Shown here: in pieces, positions 51,339 through 63,586 of the stretch | Numbering within the stretch: the stretch's first letter is position 1 | Layout: each line of letters opens with the position of its first letter | NCBI GenBank assembly: GCA_003342895.1 | Contig: PTFA01000195.1 | Location: forward strand, 558,001-622,000 | Source of the DNA: Casuarius casuarius | Taxonomy: Eukaryota > Chordata > Aves > Casuariiformes > Casuariidae | Reading direction: 5' to 3' | DNA: 64,000 nt | Made by a program: the position numbers and the translations under genes | Notes under the pieces: generated by a model | The model's database searches: none | What the model was told of the DNA's origin: nothing | What the model saw: only the letters and a program-made list of their open reading frames with translations

Positions 51339-52184
51339 GGCAATTAGTAGAGCTTTAAAATATGACTTTTTTATGGAGGCATCAGAATTCAGAAAGAACA
51401 GTTTCAAAACTTTTTTTTTTCCCTAGATGCGCATTAGTTGGGCATGGTATATTATAAATGTCTTTGATTACTCAGTCTACAGAGAAGATGAGTGTGACAC
51501 AGATCTTCATTAAATACTGGGCTTCTTACAGCTGAATTTTATACTGGCCATTAACAGGCTCCGTTCTCAATGTTACCCTCTTCCTATAGGTGTGTTGCTT
51601 TGGCTTTGTGGAGGACTGTGTACCTCTGACAGCTGGCGGCACATGATAGACATCAGCCTGTATAAGGAAGGAGGGGTTGCTGACTGGCCAGGCACCTGCA
51701 TCCCAGATCAGACAGTCCAACACCTTTGGAGACATGCAGGCTCAGAGCAGGAAAGGTGCCCTAATGCTACCTGAGATAGATATCTGCCCTGTGGCAGAGC
51801 AATGAGGTAAAAGCGAATGGGACAGTCTAAAGCTTGGTGGATGAGATGTGAGAGCTGTCCAAGGATCACCCAAGCCTCCAGCTCCCACACTCAATTTCAG
51901 GATTTACTCAGCTGCCTACAGTGGCTATGTATGGTGCCAGCAATGGAAGTATGGTGCAGTGGTTACTTATGGAGGGTCCTGAGCCTCTTCTGTATTGCTG
52001 CAATGGCATTTGCACCTACTTTAGGTTTCTACAGAGGGAATTTCCCTTAGAGGATTCTGACCAATCTGATATTTACCCTTATTCAAGCAGTCTATAACCC
52101 ACATAGATGGGACTGTACTATACAGAAGAGTGTTGCTTGATTAGGATTTGTGCTGCTTGCGGACATTGCTGTCTTTCTGGTTCA
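51339..52184. other. unique non-coding DNA
   Basis: Nothing recognised. Confidence 0.5.
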
Positions 52185-52345
52185 AGGCTGGAGTGGACAC
52201 CTGGGTTCTAAATTCGACTCTGCTCCTCTTGGCGGCAAGTCATCGAAGCTCCCTGTCCCTGAACTGAAACTTGTCTAAGTGGCAGTAAAAATTCCTGTCT
52301 GACTTGGCATGGATGATGCTCTCAAAGCCTGAGAAATAAATTTAT
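52185..52345 (+). repeat. MIR-like SINE fossil
   Basis: GGACACCTGGGTTCTAAATT, then CGACTCTGCTCCTCTTGGCG and GCAAGTCATCGAAGCTCCCT, matches the MIR order 'gacctgggttcgaatcccggctctgcc...ggcaagtcacttaacctctct'. A weaker 3' part follows, ending with GCTCTCAAAGCCTGAGAAAT. One of the clearest MIR copies here. Confidence 0.7.
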
Positions 52346-53349
52346 TGGGGTATTACTCTTCCCTGCAACAGCTTCATCCAGCCCTGCTCTCTATAGCGAC
52401 AAAAGATTATCTGATGGCAAGGCACCCACTGTGAGTTGCTTGGTTTTGTTCTGTTTTCTTTGTTTCTACTGCTAGATCTCACATTTCCCACAATGTTTAT
52501 CCTCCCCATAATTCCCATTATGGCACCTTTAAGGATGCTCCAGCTCAGTGTGAGTGGAGAACTTGCAGAAGTCTTCACATGAATAGGAACACATCTATGA
52601 TCAGGAAAGGCTGTCCTTGCTACTGCTTTGGAGTTGGTACTATGGCAGAGCTCTGGGTCAGGATATTATATTTGTAAGCATATTACAGTGGATCTGTTTT
52701 GGCCCTGACTTTAACCTTCACTTAATAAAAATATGTTCTAGCCACAGGCTATGAGTTCTCATGACTAGTAAAGGTAGGGACCTTTGCAATGCAATAAAAC
52801 AGAGAGGAAATATTGTGATAGATAGCACAGCTTCTGCTCCTCCCTTCCTGCCTTCTTGCCCCCTGAACTGAAACCTTAATTTTAAGAAAGAAACATTTTG
52901 AATCTTAAATCAGTTGTTTCTTTAATCAAGGCCACTTTTTAAATATTCTTAAATAAAATACTACTTAAAACGGGTAATTTTACAAGTGGGAGAGAGATAG
53001 TGCAAGAACATACAGTATATCAGACTGAATTAGTTTTTCATGCTACGAGATGTAAACAAATCTATTTAATTAGAACACCTTGTTCTTATTGCTTCCATAG
53101 TCATTTTTTATGAAAGCAGAAGGGAAAAAAGAGTTCTGGCAGCACATTTCTACAATATTACAAAAAGGTCTAAATTGCTGGTTTCTCTCCCTAAAACTGA
53201 CTCTATTTTTTAAATTTCTATTGTTATTTGGATTGGGCCCCTTGAGCCTCTCCCTCCACCACCCACTATGAACAAAATCGCAGTTTTCTGGGCCGTATAC
53301 ACACACATTTCTAGAGATTATCATTGTCCTGAAACCTTTCTTTTCTACC
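52346..53349. other. unique non-coding DNA
   Basis: Nothing recognised. Confidence 0.5.
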
Positions 53350-53490
53350 TGATCAGCAGAGAAAACAGATGCGCAGACATGCAGAGGGAAGCTGGGCACT
53401 GAAGTAACTTGTTTAGGTTATGCATACCAAGAGCAGAAATCCAGTCCCTGAATCTCTTGTCTAGACCACAGCCACTAGATCCCTGTGCCT
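53350..53490 (-). repeat. MIR-like SINE fossil, antisense
   Basis: GAGAAAACAGATGCGCAGAC, then TGAAGTAACTTGTTTAGGTT, AGAGCAGAAATCCAGTCCCT and CAGCCACTAGATCCCTGTGC, follows the MIR complement 'gaaactgaggcacagag...aagtgacttgcccaaggt...aacccaggt...ccactagacc'. Confidence 0.65.
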
Positions 53491-54824
53491 ACCCACCTCT
53501 CATGCTGCCTGTCAAAGTCTCATCATTATCCCATCTGTGTAACCGAGAGACATTAATAAATTTCACCTCTTTCCTGCTTTTTCCTCTGTTTTATAAGGTA
53601 AAATGAAACCTGGAGCAGCAACAGGAGGAGGAAGTGAGATTATGTGCACAAGGGCTCTATTCAACCAAATAAACTCTAAAATCACCTTTGTCTTTCCTCT
53701 CTAGTGACCATGAAAGGAACCCACTTGGCTCTGCAGGCCCATTAGTCACAGCAGAAGGCAGCACAAGGTCCCACAGTGACAAGTTGCCACCTAAATCTAG
53801 GTAATGTGCCCTGCTAAAATGCCATACAACAGCCTGTAGCAAGATCTCAGTTCCTTGCTAAGGTGAAGTCTCAATTTTTTCTGAATTCTAGTCCTGGATT
53901 TACCAGCTTTTTGGCCTATCCAGTCTTGGATCTGGGTTTTAAAATCTGTAGTTCCCTGACAATCCACATCCAAAGCCTCAAATAGGCACTAGAGACTCAC
54001 AAACGGTATCTAGGGATATTTCTACTGACCAAAACACCAGACCTCTAAATCTGGTCACCACATGGAGACTTTCAGACCAACATTCACGTAGGTTGAGCTA
54101 TATTACACACTGCTGTAGGTGTCTTTTCCCTCCTTTCTATATAGTAACCAATTCTGTACCACCAAAAGGTGTTAAGTGGAAGATTACTTAATGGTGTTGT
54201 AGTGAGAAGGTCTTGTGATGGGATCTGAGGGAAGAAAGGAAGAGCTTCACTGTTACTGAAGAACAGAAGCAGTGTCCATCTGGGAGTGTCCCTGAGCTGC
54301 ATGAATGACAGTCCTGTAGCTGTTTGCATCAAATCGGACTCTTCCCGGGACGATCAGATATTTTCGATGCCAGACCCTAGATGCTGCTCTCTGTGTTTCT
54401 GATTAGATGTGGACAGCATTGACGTTCTTCAAAGGGGCAAGCGATAATTTAGAATTTAGACAAGAACCGGCATCTCACCTCGATAAAGTGCTACCAGACC
54501 TCCCATTCTCAGTAGGACTGCTCAGGGCTACAGGAACCGTCATTTTTATCAGATCCTTTAGGACTTCCTTGTGATCTGGATTTTCATACAAAGCATGTAA
54601 TTTTTCTCAGTCCTTCTCTCTCAAACAATGATCCTGCAAACTTACCCACTGCCAGAACAGCCAGAAGAAAAGAAGTGGCCTCACCAGATGTCTCTATGGG
54701 GCTGTACAAAGCAATTGTGGAAGTATTTCTTCGTCCTGTGATGCAGTCCCGATTTCCCCTAGTGCACTAGACAGTCATGCTACAGCCTGATGCCAGAAAT
54801 TTGTGGAAGTAGATTAAAAAGCAG
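53491..54824. other. unique non-coding DNA
   Basis: Nothing recognised. Confidence 0.5.
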
Positions 54825-55020
54825 TTTAGTAATCAGGAGATTTGAATGTTGTTCTTGTCTTGGCCAGAGACCTGCTGTGTGCCCTGAAACAAATATCTTC
54901 TCTGCATTTCTTTTTTCTCCTCCTACCTTTCCTTTGCCCTGCCCATTTATATGACCAGTTCTTTTGAAGCAGTCTGTTTTATTCTGTACTGAGCACCAGT
55001 GGACCCCAGGCTCATCTGAG
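54825..55020 (+). repeat. MIR-like SINE fossil with tail
   Basis: AATCAGGAGATTTGAATGTT, then TTGGCCAGAGACCTGCTGTG, GCCCTGAAACAAATATCTTC and TCTGCATTTCTTTTTTCTCC, matches 'ggagacctgggttc...gctctgcc...ctgtgtgaccctgggcaaatcacttctctgcctcagttt'. An 'attctgtactgagcaccagtgg' tail corresponds to the 3' end. Confidence 0.65.
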
Positions 55021-55849
55021 ATGTCTAGACATGATCGTTGCCGAAATAATAATAAACACCCTGGAAGGGAAATGCCAATATTTTCGTACCAATATGATGC
55101 CTGTTTTGTATTCCTCTGGCTCGGTCCCCTTCATTAGTGATGCTTAGATGCAAAACAAAGAGCTGATCATCTTACCACCGTTAAATATTATTAATGACTT
55201 TTAAACAATTGTGAGTGAACTTAAGTGCTCCTGTAAGTGAGGGATTAATAGTGCCAACCTAATAAATATCTCTCGGATGCTGGCACACCACTTATGGGCA
55301 AACTGTCAGTGATGCCTGGCCTCAAAAGGCTCCATCTGGAGAAGCAGCCAAGCAGCACACAATGACGCTCGCATCTCGGCCCTCCTCCCCGCTCCTGCCC
55401 AGGACCCACAACTCGCTTTCTTAGTCCTCCACTCTGCTCTCTATAATATAGTCTTCTCTCCTCCCCCCTTCCTATCCTATTGTTCTTCCTCCAGCTCTTC
55501 CTCCAGCCACCTCATACCCCTCCCAAAATACTCTGCCCACATCCTGTCAAACGTTTGCTCCTGTCTCTTCCATCAGATATATTTTCCAGATAGCGTGACC
55601 ACAGCAGTGCTGTCATGCATCAAGGACAGAAGATGCTTATAGTATCTGTATGAAATGGTCGAACAGCACAATGTGCCCAACTGCAGCCCTGGTAGGAATG
55701 GAAAACAATGTGAGCTCATGGTGAAATGTGGGGCTTGGACAGCATAGCATACTATTAAAGTGACCCAGCATAATAAGAGACAATGATGTTGGTAGAAAAA
55801 TGATGCCCTGGCACTGGATTCTTCCGGTTTGTGTGTCCTTTCCATGCCC
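55021..55849. other. unique DNA with a CNE-like stretch
   Basis: Region 55050-55320 is of mixed composition and rich in homeobox-type words (TTAATGA, GATTAATA) with an ACAATTG E-box/SOX-like site. No gene is recognised. The pyrimidine-rich stretch at 55430-55530 is low complexity. Confidence 0.4.
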
Positions 55850-56005
55850 CGGTAAGGTACGGAAGTGTCATTACACCCATTTCACAGGTCCCCACTCATG
55901 AAACCTAGGTGTAGTAAGTTTGACTAATTTTGTCCAGAGTTATAAAGGAAGCCTGTGGCAGAGAGGGGAGAGTAATTCAGGTCTTTTCACATCTTAATCA
56001 CTGGT
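55850..56005 (-). repeat. MIR-like SINE fossil, antisense
   Basis: GTGTCATTACACCCATTTCA, then CAGGTCCCCACTCATGAAAC, GTCCAGAGTTATAAAGGAAG and CTGTGGCAGAGAGGGGAGAG, follows the MIR complement 'tattatccccattttacagatggggaaactgagg...gcccaaggtcacacagc...gtggcagagctggga'. Confidence 0.65.
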
Positions 56006-57874
56006 CTTTATTTTTTCTCTCTGATTGCTAGTCCCTAAATTTTCAATAATTCCCAGGGAATAAGATTTTTGTCAGAGAAAGCTCAGTATTTTTACTGGCT
56101 GCATGAGGAACATGGCTTAACTAGATGATTTTAAAAAGCAAATCCCAAATGGTTCCCTTTGTCTTATTACCTTCCCTAAGGTCTTACTGCTACTTTGAGT
56201 GTCTGCTTCAGAAATACCACTCCTTTCATTTCCTTCTCTTTCAGGTATCTCCGATCCTTGCCCCATGCTGTCCCTTCTGCTTGGACCAAATCCCTGAAAC
56301 TCTTTTATTGTCCCGTAACTATTGGCCCATAAAAACAGTGAACTCACTTCTGCACTACCCCCAAGAAAGAAAATTTCCTTTCTTATAAACCTAGCAAGAA
56401 ATAAAATCTAAATCTGAACAAAAACAATGGATATTTCCTACTGTGATGTGCCAGATACTTTCCTGAGGCTGGTATCAACTCCTTCCATTTAAGTGTAGCT
56501 TGTTTGCAGGCACTTGTCTATTCATAGAGGATGAGCAGCAAACAGAGCCAGGGCTGCCCGTCACCAAGATGAATAGACAGATGGCAGGGACAAAAATGGT
56601 CACATTTGGTCCGAGCCAGGGGTGCCATTTTTTAAGGTCAGGCCTTCATCTTGTTGTGGCCAGGAGGAGGCCTGTGATGATGATGATGATGACAGTGCAT
56701 TTGGAATGATACTGGCTATTTACTTATCATGACTTTAGCACAGGAGGTACCAATCTTAGCAAACACAGGAGGAAAGCAATTGAGTTAGCCCTCCAGCAGC
56801 ATCTGAGGATCTTCTTATCTGCATGGATGACTCCCTTTTTACCCATTGCACATCAGAGGTTAAATACTGAAAAGAAAGCTGTTTTTGGTTTTTTTGTTGG
56901 TTTTTTTTTCCTGGGGAAACAAGAGTACTTCTTAGGTATCACTGAATTCCGTATTGTATCTTGATGGAAAGAACTGTATGTAACTCCTTCAGAGATTTAC
57001 CCGCAAGTTTGAGCCATGCAGTAATCAGAATGGCTGGATTCTTCCCTGATGCTTATCCCAGTGTGTCGCAGATCTTTTTAGAAGTAGATTTATTTGGAAG
57101 TTTAACGAGCATCACTATTCTCAGATGATTCCACTTGGTTTTCTCTGGTTAGGCTGAAACCATAACAGAAAATGCTGTCTTCCCTCTTCTTCCCCGTTTG
57201 CCACCCTGAGCTGACTTTGATGCTAGACTGCTAACACATTCTTCAGGTGGTGAAAGTTGATGCAGCTTCTCAAAACACAACAGTTATGTGTCAGTTTACT
57301 TTGAATTGAGATTCTGAGTATGAGGAAGTTCTAAACATCTCAGGAAGTGCAAAGACTAGAACATAATTAGATTTCACTTTATCAGTAACCCTGAAACAGG
57401 GCATTGGTGTTCAGTGCATTTTCCTCATTAACAGAAGACTAAAACTTGACTTGAACCGGAAAAAAAAATATTTAAGTACAAGTTGGACAGATGCTTTAAA
57501 ATAGGAAATTAAAAACAGATAGCTGCATAACCTTATAAGACTAGATAAGGAGGAAAGCTGATAAAAAATGGAGAAAAAAGCATTTTCTTGTGGCTGTGTT
57601 TCACATATGACCTCTTCTGAATGTGATTAAGAAATAAAAACAAACAAACAAAAACTTTCCTTCTGGTATTTGCAATGAATTTCTACTCATAAATAAAGAG
57701 TAATTTGGATTAGTGCAATATCAGGCCATTGCAAAATGCATTGCTGTGTGCATGTGTGTTTGTGTTTGAACCTCAGGAATTAAGTTCAACAATGTGATCT
57801 CAGAAAGTGCATCCCTTTCCAGAATGGGAAAGCAGTCAAGTGGCTGCAGTTCTGATGTGATCATGATGCTGTGG
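56006..57874. other. unique non-coding DNA
   Basis: A (GAT)5-like run near 56676-56692 and T-runs near 56890-56910. No gene is recognised. Confidence 0.5.
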
Positions 57875-57970
57875 CCTCATAGATTTTGAGGCTGGAAAGA
57901 ACCAAATGGCCTTGTGATCTGTTATACTTTATAAGACAGGGTAAAGAAGAGAAAAAGAAACATACTGCCC
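57875..57970 (-). repeat. ancient CR1-like 3' end, antisense
   Basis: CCTCATAGATTTTGAGGCTG, then GAAAGAACCAAATGGCCTTG and TGATCTGTTATACTTTATAA, resembles the complement of an old CR1 3' end: 'catagattctaaggccagaagggaccattgtgatcatctagtctgacctcctgtataac'. Confidence 0.5.
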
Positions 57971-58304
57971 CTACCTCATTGTCTGCATATCCATCTCAAT
58001 GGCTTGTTTTACTGAGCAAGTACTTACAGTCCTGCTGTCTATCATTACCAGAAGAGGAAGCAGGAATACTAGCCTGCTTCATTAACCTTGTACTATTTCA
58101 TGGCTTATTTCTGGAGTTCATGGGAAGTGGGATAAAAGGAAGAACATATTTGCTGTGCCTTACAGATATGCTGGGCTTCATTTCTCCCTCTTCCATAGAC
58201 ACACAGTGTAAACAGGAGGCTGGGTTTAATCCATCTCTGCCTCTTCCATGTGGAGAAGGGAAATCCAGTTGCCTTCTTCTAGCACAAGTCTATTCCTCTC
58301 AGCT
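57971..58304. other. unique non-coding DNA
   Basis: The open frame that covers this stretch (140 codons from 57886) begins inside the CR1-like fossil and has no domain. Confidence 0.45.
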
Positions 58305-58365
58305 ATAAGCTCCTTGTCACAAGGACTCTCTTGACATGTGGCACTGTGCTTAGCTCAATGGGAAG
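58305..58365 (+). repeat. ancient SINE tail fragment
   Basis: TATAAGCTCCTTGTCACAAG, then GACTCTCTTGACATGTGGCA and CTGTGCTTAGCTCAATGGGA, matches 'tgtaagctccttggggcagggactctctt...gtgcctagcacaatgggg'. Confidence 0.6.
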
Positions 58366-61300
58366 ATACAGATGGGAACTTAGAGTAACACTGGCGCAGG
58401 GACACCAGCTCCTTATTTTACCATTCACTCGAAAACGGTTTCATGTTTTCTTTCTTTCCCTCCGCCCTTCTTTGGTGAATTGCTGCTCTCAGTGATTTTC
58501 ACTCCAGCTCATCCTGTACTTTTTCAGGTTGCACAGAGCGTTATGTAAGCTTCTCCAAGGCAGGATGAGACCCACTGGGTGCATGTTGTCATGACAACTG
58601 GAGAAACAACACAAGTAGGCCATTGCATCAGATGGGGTTGCTAAGGAAAGGGTGGTGTCACTAGCAAGGTCAGCCTCACGTGACTCCTGGTACCACCCAG
58701 GCCCCGTGCGCATCTTGGCTACCACCACCTGGTGGGAAAACATTTTTATACATAGCATAAACCGCTTCCTGGGGAGAGCATTATTGTCTCATTGGACAGA
58801 GGCCAGTACCGGAGGAGGCTGCAGTTTATCAGCTCTGTCCTCACCACTCCACTCAAAGTGTCTGTGCCGTCAGGGGGATTGATGGAGTTGGGAAAGCCCC
58901 CAAAACCATATAACTTGACATTAAAGAGAGACTGTGAAGCTCTCACAACCAAGAGTACCTTTCAGGGAGCCATGCAGCGAAAACTGCGCTGCCTCTTTGG
59001 TGGATGACTTTTATCGTGAAGCTTCACAAAGCCATTACTGAAGAAAGGCGCAAATTTGCTGGAACTTGGAGGAGGGATGAGAGGGGAAAGAACCAACAAT
59101 AATAAAAATAAGACACATGCTGCTCTCTTTACTCCTCAGAGGCTTTTGGAGAATCTCCTGAGGACCGGAGGCAGCTGCAGAAGTGTTGTGGGGAGCGGAT
59201 AGTGCACAGCACCAACCTGCAAATTGACTCAGAGTGAGCACTGCCACGGACAGTGTTCCTGGGTTAGGGATACATATCCCACCCTGAAAAATTCACTGGA
59301 ACATCTTTGCCAAGAGCCCTGTTATTACAAAGGCGTTCATTCTGTGAGGCTTAGGGCAGAGAGCAAGGAGTCAGGACAGTGGGGCTCTCAGGGTAGCTGC
59401 GCTAGCAGTCTGCAGAGTGGACACCTTTCTGGCCTCTGAAACTGTAAGCAGAGCGGAGAAGGATCCAGCTCTTGCTCCACAGACATCTAGCGTAGTGCAC
59501 AGAGAGCTGTGCTAGCAGTCTCCCTTGCAGCTCAGTGTGGACTGTCAAACCTGCCCCCAGAAAGCACAGTAAACCAGCTTCTGTATTGCCATGGCTGGAC
59601 GGCTAACAGTGCAGGGGCTGGTGACCTGCCCAGGTGGATATATACTGCACTGCTGCAACTGGAGTGTAGGTAGAGACCTTGTGGGGTTGTGCAGCACCCT
59701 GCATGGTGGGCAGGCTTGCATGGAAACTTTCACTATCAGTAAGATGGTGGTGCAGCAGTGTAGGTGAGTGAGGGGGAAGGAAGGGTTTTTTTTCTTTTTT
59801 TTTTTTTTACCCACTGCATAAATAGAATCAAGGAAAATATAATGTAATATAAATAAAAATAAATGGCTCAGTCAACTCATCTTTAATGCTTTGCAGCATG
59901 ACATCTATTTTGTCTAATGGAATACGACTTTCATACACCAACTGGAAATTTAACCTTGGCCAAAAGTTATGATGTACATTACAATACCCTTTTATTATGT
60001 TACACTGTATTGTTGTTGTTTTTTTAATCTATTGCTAAGCCCCTAACAGTATGTCTGTGTCGATGAAACCCATCTGTCAAAAGCACAGTAGGGACATTAT
60101 TATGTAAATGTAGCTGGGTCTTCCTTTTGTGGAGTTGGGGGCGGGAATTTAATATACTGTCCTAATATTCCAGCCAGAGGGAAAAAAATGTTTATGAAAA
60201 ATCTTTTTTTTTTAAGTAAGGAAAAAAAGTCTAGCTGAATTTGGCTTTTAAAAAGTCAAATCTCTCTCCTCGCCTTTCGCAGTAAGATCTTTTAAAACTA
60301 ATGATACAGTTTCTAATAAAAAAATAAAATAAAATACATGAGAGACTTTTTTTAAGTGCACCAGGAGACAGATAGGTCATTAATATCAGCACTGCTATCT
60401 TTTCTATATTACACTCATATTTCAATAATCCACATTTTGGAGTTATCCTTTTTTTTAACAGGTGCCATTTTGGATTATTTCTTTATTAGAGTTTGTTATA
60501 AAATATGCAGAAAGGTATGTAGATTTTGGGGGGAGGCATGGGTGAGGAGATTATTTATTATAGTTCTTAAACATCAGCCAAAATCTATTCATCTAAATTG
60601 TCTTGCCTTAGATGCATTCTGCCATTATTTCTAAAATGAAGCCATTTTTCCCTGTGCAGAAAAGTGGCTAAAATTGAAATAGCCACTGTGTGAAATGAAG
60701 TATCTGCATAGCCCTCCCCTGGGCAAGCTCCCAACCTAAGGAACACGCACCAGGAGGTTTGTCCCAATGTGATGCATGAAATGAAGTGTGTGTAGCTCTC
60801 TAAATCCAGATTACCAGCTGATTTCCTCAACTAAATTCCAAGGCACCATCTGTTGAAATCACGAAGGCCTCCACTATCAGGCTCTGCGAGATGGGAAAGT
60901 GTTGTCATCCCCATCTCTGCAGACGGGTTGCTGAGGAGCAGCACAGCTGAGGGTGTGTTTGCACGAGGAATGAAGGTATATTTGCAGCACAGGGACAGGC
61001 GCACACATGCACAATATTTCCTTAGCACAGGTAATGGCAACACGGAGTGTGTGGCAGTGGGGGTTTTATCATGAGCTGCAAGTATATATGTCCCCCTCAC
61101 AGTCTGGATCGCCTTTCCTGATCTTTCCTCCTCTGGGAGGTGGTAAAAGCTCTTTCTCTTTGGGGATCAGTACCAATTCCTTTGCAAGGGAAACCTTGAA
61201 AATGTTTATTTTGTAGAGAGACCTTACCAAAACACATGTACTTTGAAGGAATGTAAGTATCTAATTCCAAAGCAGCAACCGAAAAAGCACTGGTCAACAG

Positions 61301-63586
61301 TATCTTCCTTATACAAGCTGTTTCCCCATTTGACAAAAAAGTCTTTAAAGTACAGGAGGAAAAAGCTTTTGAATCAAGCATTTACACAGGCAGCAGAAAA
61401 CAGTATCCAAGGGTCTTCCTCAGCCTGAGCATACTCAAGTCCCCAGCTCCCACCCCGAAGAGAGTGGCAAGCTCAGCGGAGGAAGCCTCTGTCCCCAGTG
61501 CTAGCTGGGTCACTATACAAAAAGGAGTGTGACAAACATATGGCAAGCAAAAGTGAACTAAGAAGAGATACAGGACATTTATGGTGGAATTTAACTTGTG
61601 AGGAGGAAGCTCATGTTTTGAGCCCCTCTCTCTGGACTATTCTCATATTCCTAGCTGATGGAATATAATGTAACATATACAAATAGTGTAAGCACCTACT
61701 ATCATTTTTGGCAACAAAGGGAAAATATTTAAATTTTTGAAACTCTTTCTCAGTCCTGGAGGCCTTGGAAGACTTAGAGGATTCATTCTGCTAACATTAA
61801 ATGTCACTGGATGCCTATATGTGCTTCTAGACTTGGCCCAAAATGTCTAGGTCCTGAGGATACTAAACAGCTGAGTATCTGTTTCACATCTAAGTCATGT
61901 TCAACAGATATCCTCAAAGTGTTTCACAGATTCTTATAGTGGAGAAAGGTGTCTTTTATCCAGAAGCTCAGAGAAGAAAGTGTTCACACAGGAGTACATT
62001 AACTCAATTTTGAATCCTCACTTTTCTTCAAGTGATTTGAAGCTATGTCTTCTCTTTTCCCAGAAGCACGCACTATCATAAGGCGATTTGAGATCTGTGG
62101 GATGTCTGGTGTCCACGGTAGAAAGTGTCTACATCCTAGGGATCAAGAAAAACCTTGAAGAAGGAAACCCTACCATGCAGCCCCTGCACCCATAAGTTAT
62201 TAAGTTACTCCTTGGGCAGAGGTTTTAGCTCAGTATTTGCATATTATGGTACACAGAAGTGGCAAACCCTTTATGTCTGTGAAGAAGCTTCGAATCAAAC
62301 CTAGGTTTGCTATGCCCAAATCTTAACTCTTGACTGCAAGTTCGGCTGTTCTCTCATATAAAACCTGTTATACTGAAACAGCCTTCAGTAAAATTACGGC
62401 TTTCACCTCTTTTTCCCCGCATTAACAGTGCTTAGTAGTCTGACTGTACGATAGCGAACATTAAGGCTCTAGTTTAGATTAATGAGATACCAGCAAGGGA
62501 TTTCCTTTGAAATATGTTTTCAAAAGCATTCTCAGCCAGTCCTCTCTTTAAGGTCCCTCTCTGCATATCACACTCTCCACCATTGGAAAGTGAAGTATAG
62601 CAGTCAGTCAGGATAAAGATAAGGCCTGGGCTTAGCTTGGCACTATGCAGGAGACAAGCATAGTAATGTAGCTGCCCTCAGCCAAGAACATGCTCAGCTT
62701 GTTGTGTACACCAGCAGAACTGATTTTCATTAGCTGACTAAACACTCTTCCAAGCATCTTCATCTTCTGCTGCTCCCGGCTCCCTGCTGCATGAAGTGCA
62801 TTGTGTACATATCTCATCTCAGAAGGGATGAGGAGAGCTGCCTCAAAAGGGAGGATAACTAAACCATTGTTCTTTGTACATGACATCTCCTTCTGCTTTC
62901 CTTAGACACCCGCTTCTGCAGACATTTCTTTGTTTAAAGCTTAATCAAACTTTCTTTTAATGTCCAAGTCCTTATGCAATATTAGTATCTCAAAGTATTT
63001 TGGCTGATTGTGAGGAGCAAAGTCCAAACCTCTAGATATCACTTAGTCTAAAAATACTTACCTGTGTTAGTCTGAAAAGTTAAGTAACTCCCAGTCCTTC
63101 TCTTGGATGAGGCATGATATCAGACTGAAGAGATGCATGATGTGACAGAGGACGAGAAACCCTACTTTATGTCACTTGTGGGCATGGCACATAGCAGAGA
63201 AGATAAAGAGTACAATTTGGTATGGGAAGCCTCTGAACCTTGGCTTGTGAGTCTTTTAAACCTTACTGCTAATTGGTTGGTGATGGTGAAAACAATGGCT
63301 GAGATGTCAGAATCCCTTAACTACTACTGAAGCTGCTAGGAATATGTGTTCTTTTTTCCTTTCCCCCCAAAAAAGCTTTGCATCTGTTTTAAAATAAAGA
63401 TCTAAAATATATTGCTTCAGTGTCCCCTCACTGTTTCATGGGAATCACATGAGATGCCTCATGAGTTCATTCTCCTTTACTGGCTGAACTGTCTGGCTGA
63501 ATTACATTTCCCATTGCACCTTACAGCCGTCACACTCTGAGACAGGAGATATTATAGCAAAAGAGTCTCTGACCATAGCTAACCAT
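58366..63586. other. unique non-coding DNA
   Basis: No gene is recognised. An approximate 17-bp direct repeat (AGCTGYGCTAGCAGTCT) occurs near 59396 and 59505. A short T tract lies near 59786-59808, and an AAAT/AAAAT run near 60316. A weak antisense MIR-like phrase lies near 62290-62335 (AATCAAACCTAGGTTTGCTA). Confidence 0.5.

Noticed and set aside
57886..58308. 140-codon plus-strand open frame
   Set aside because: It starts inside a CR1-like fossil and shows no domain.
62285..62340. Possible antisense MIR
   Set aside because: Only one phrase resembles the consensus and the neighbouring blocks are missing.
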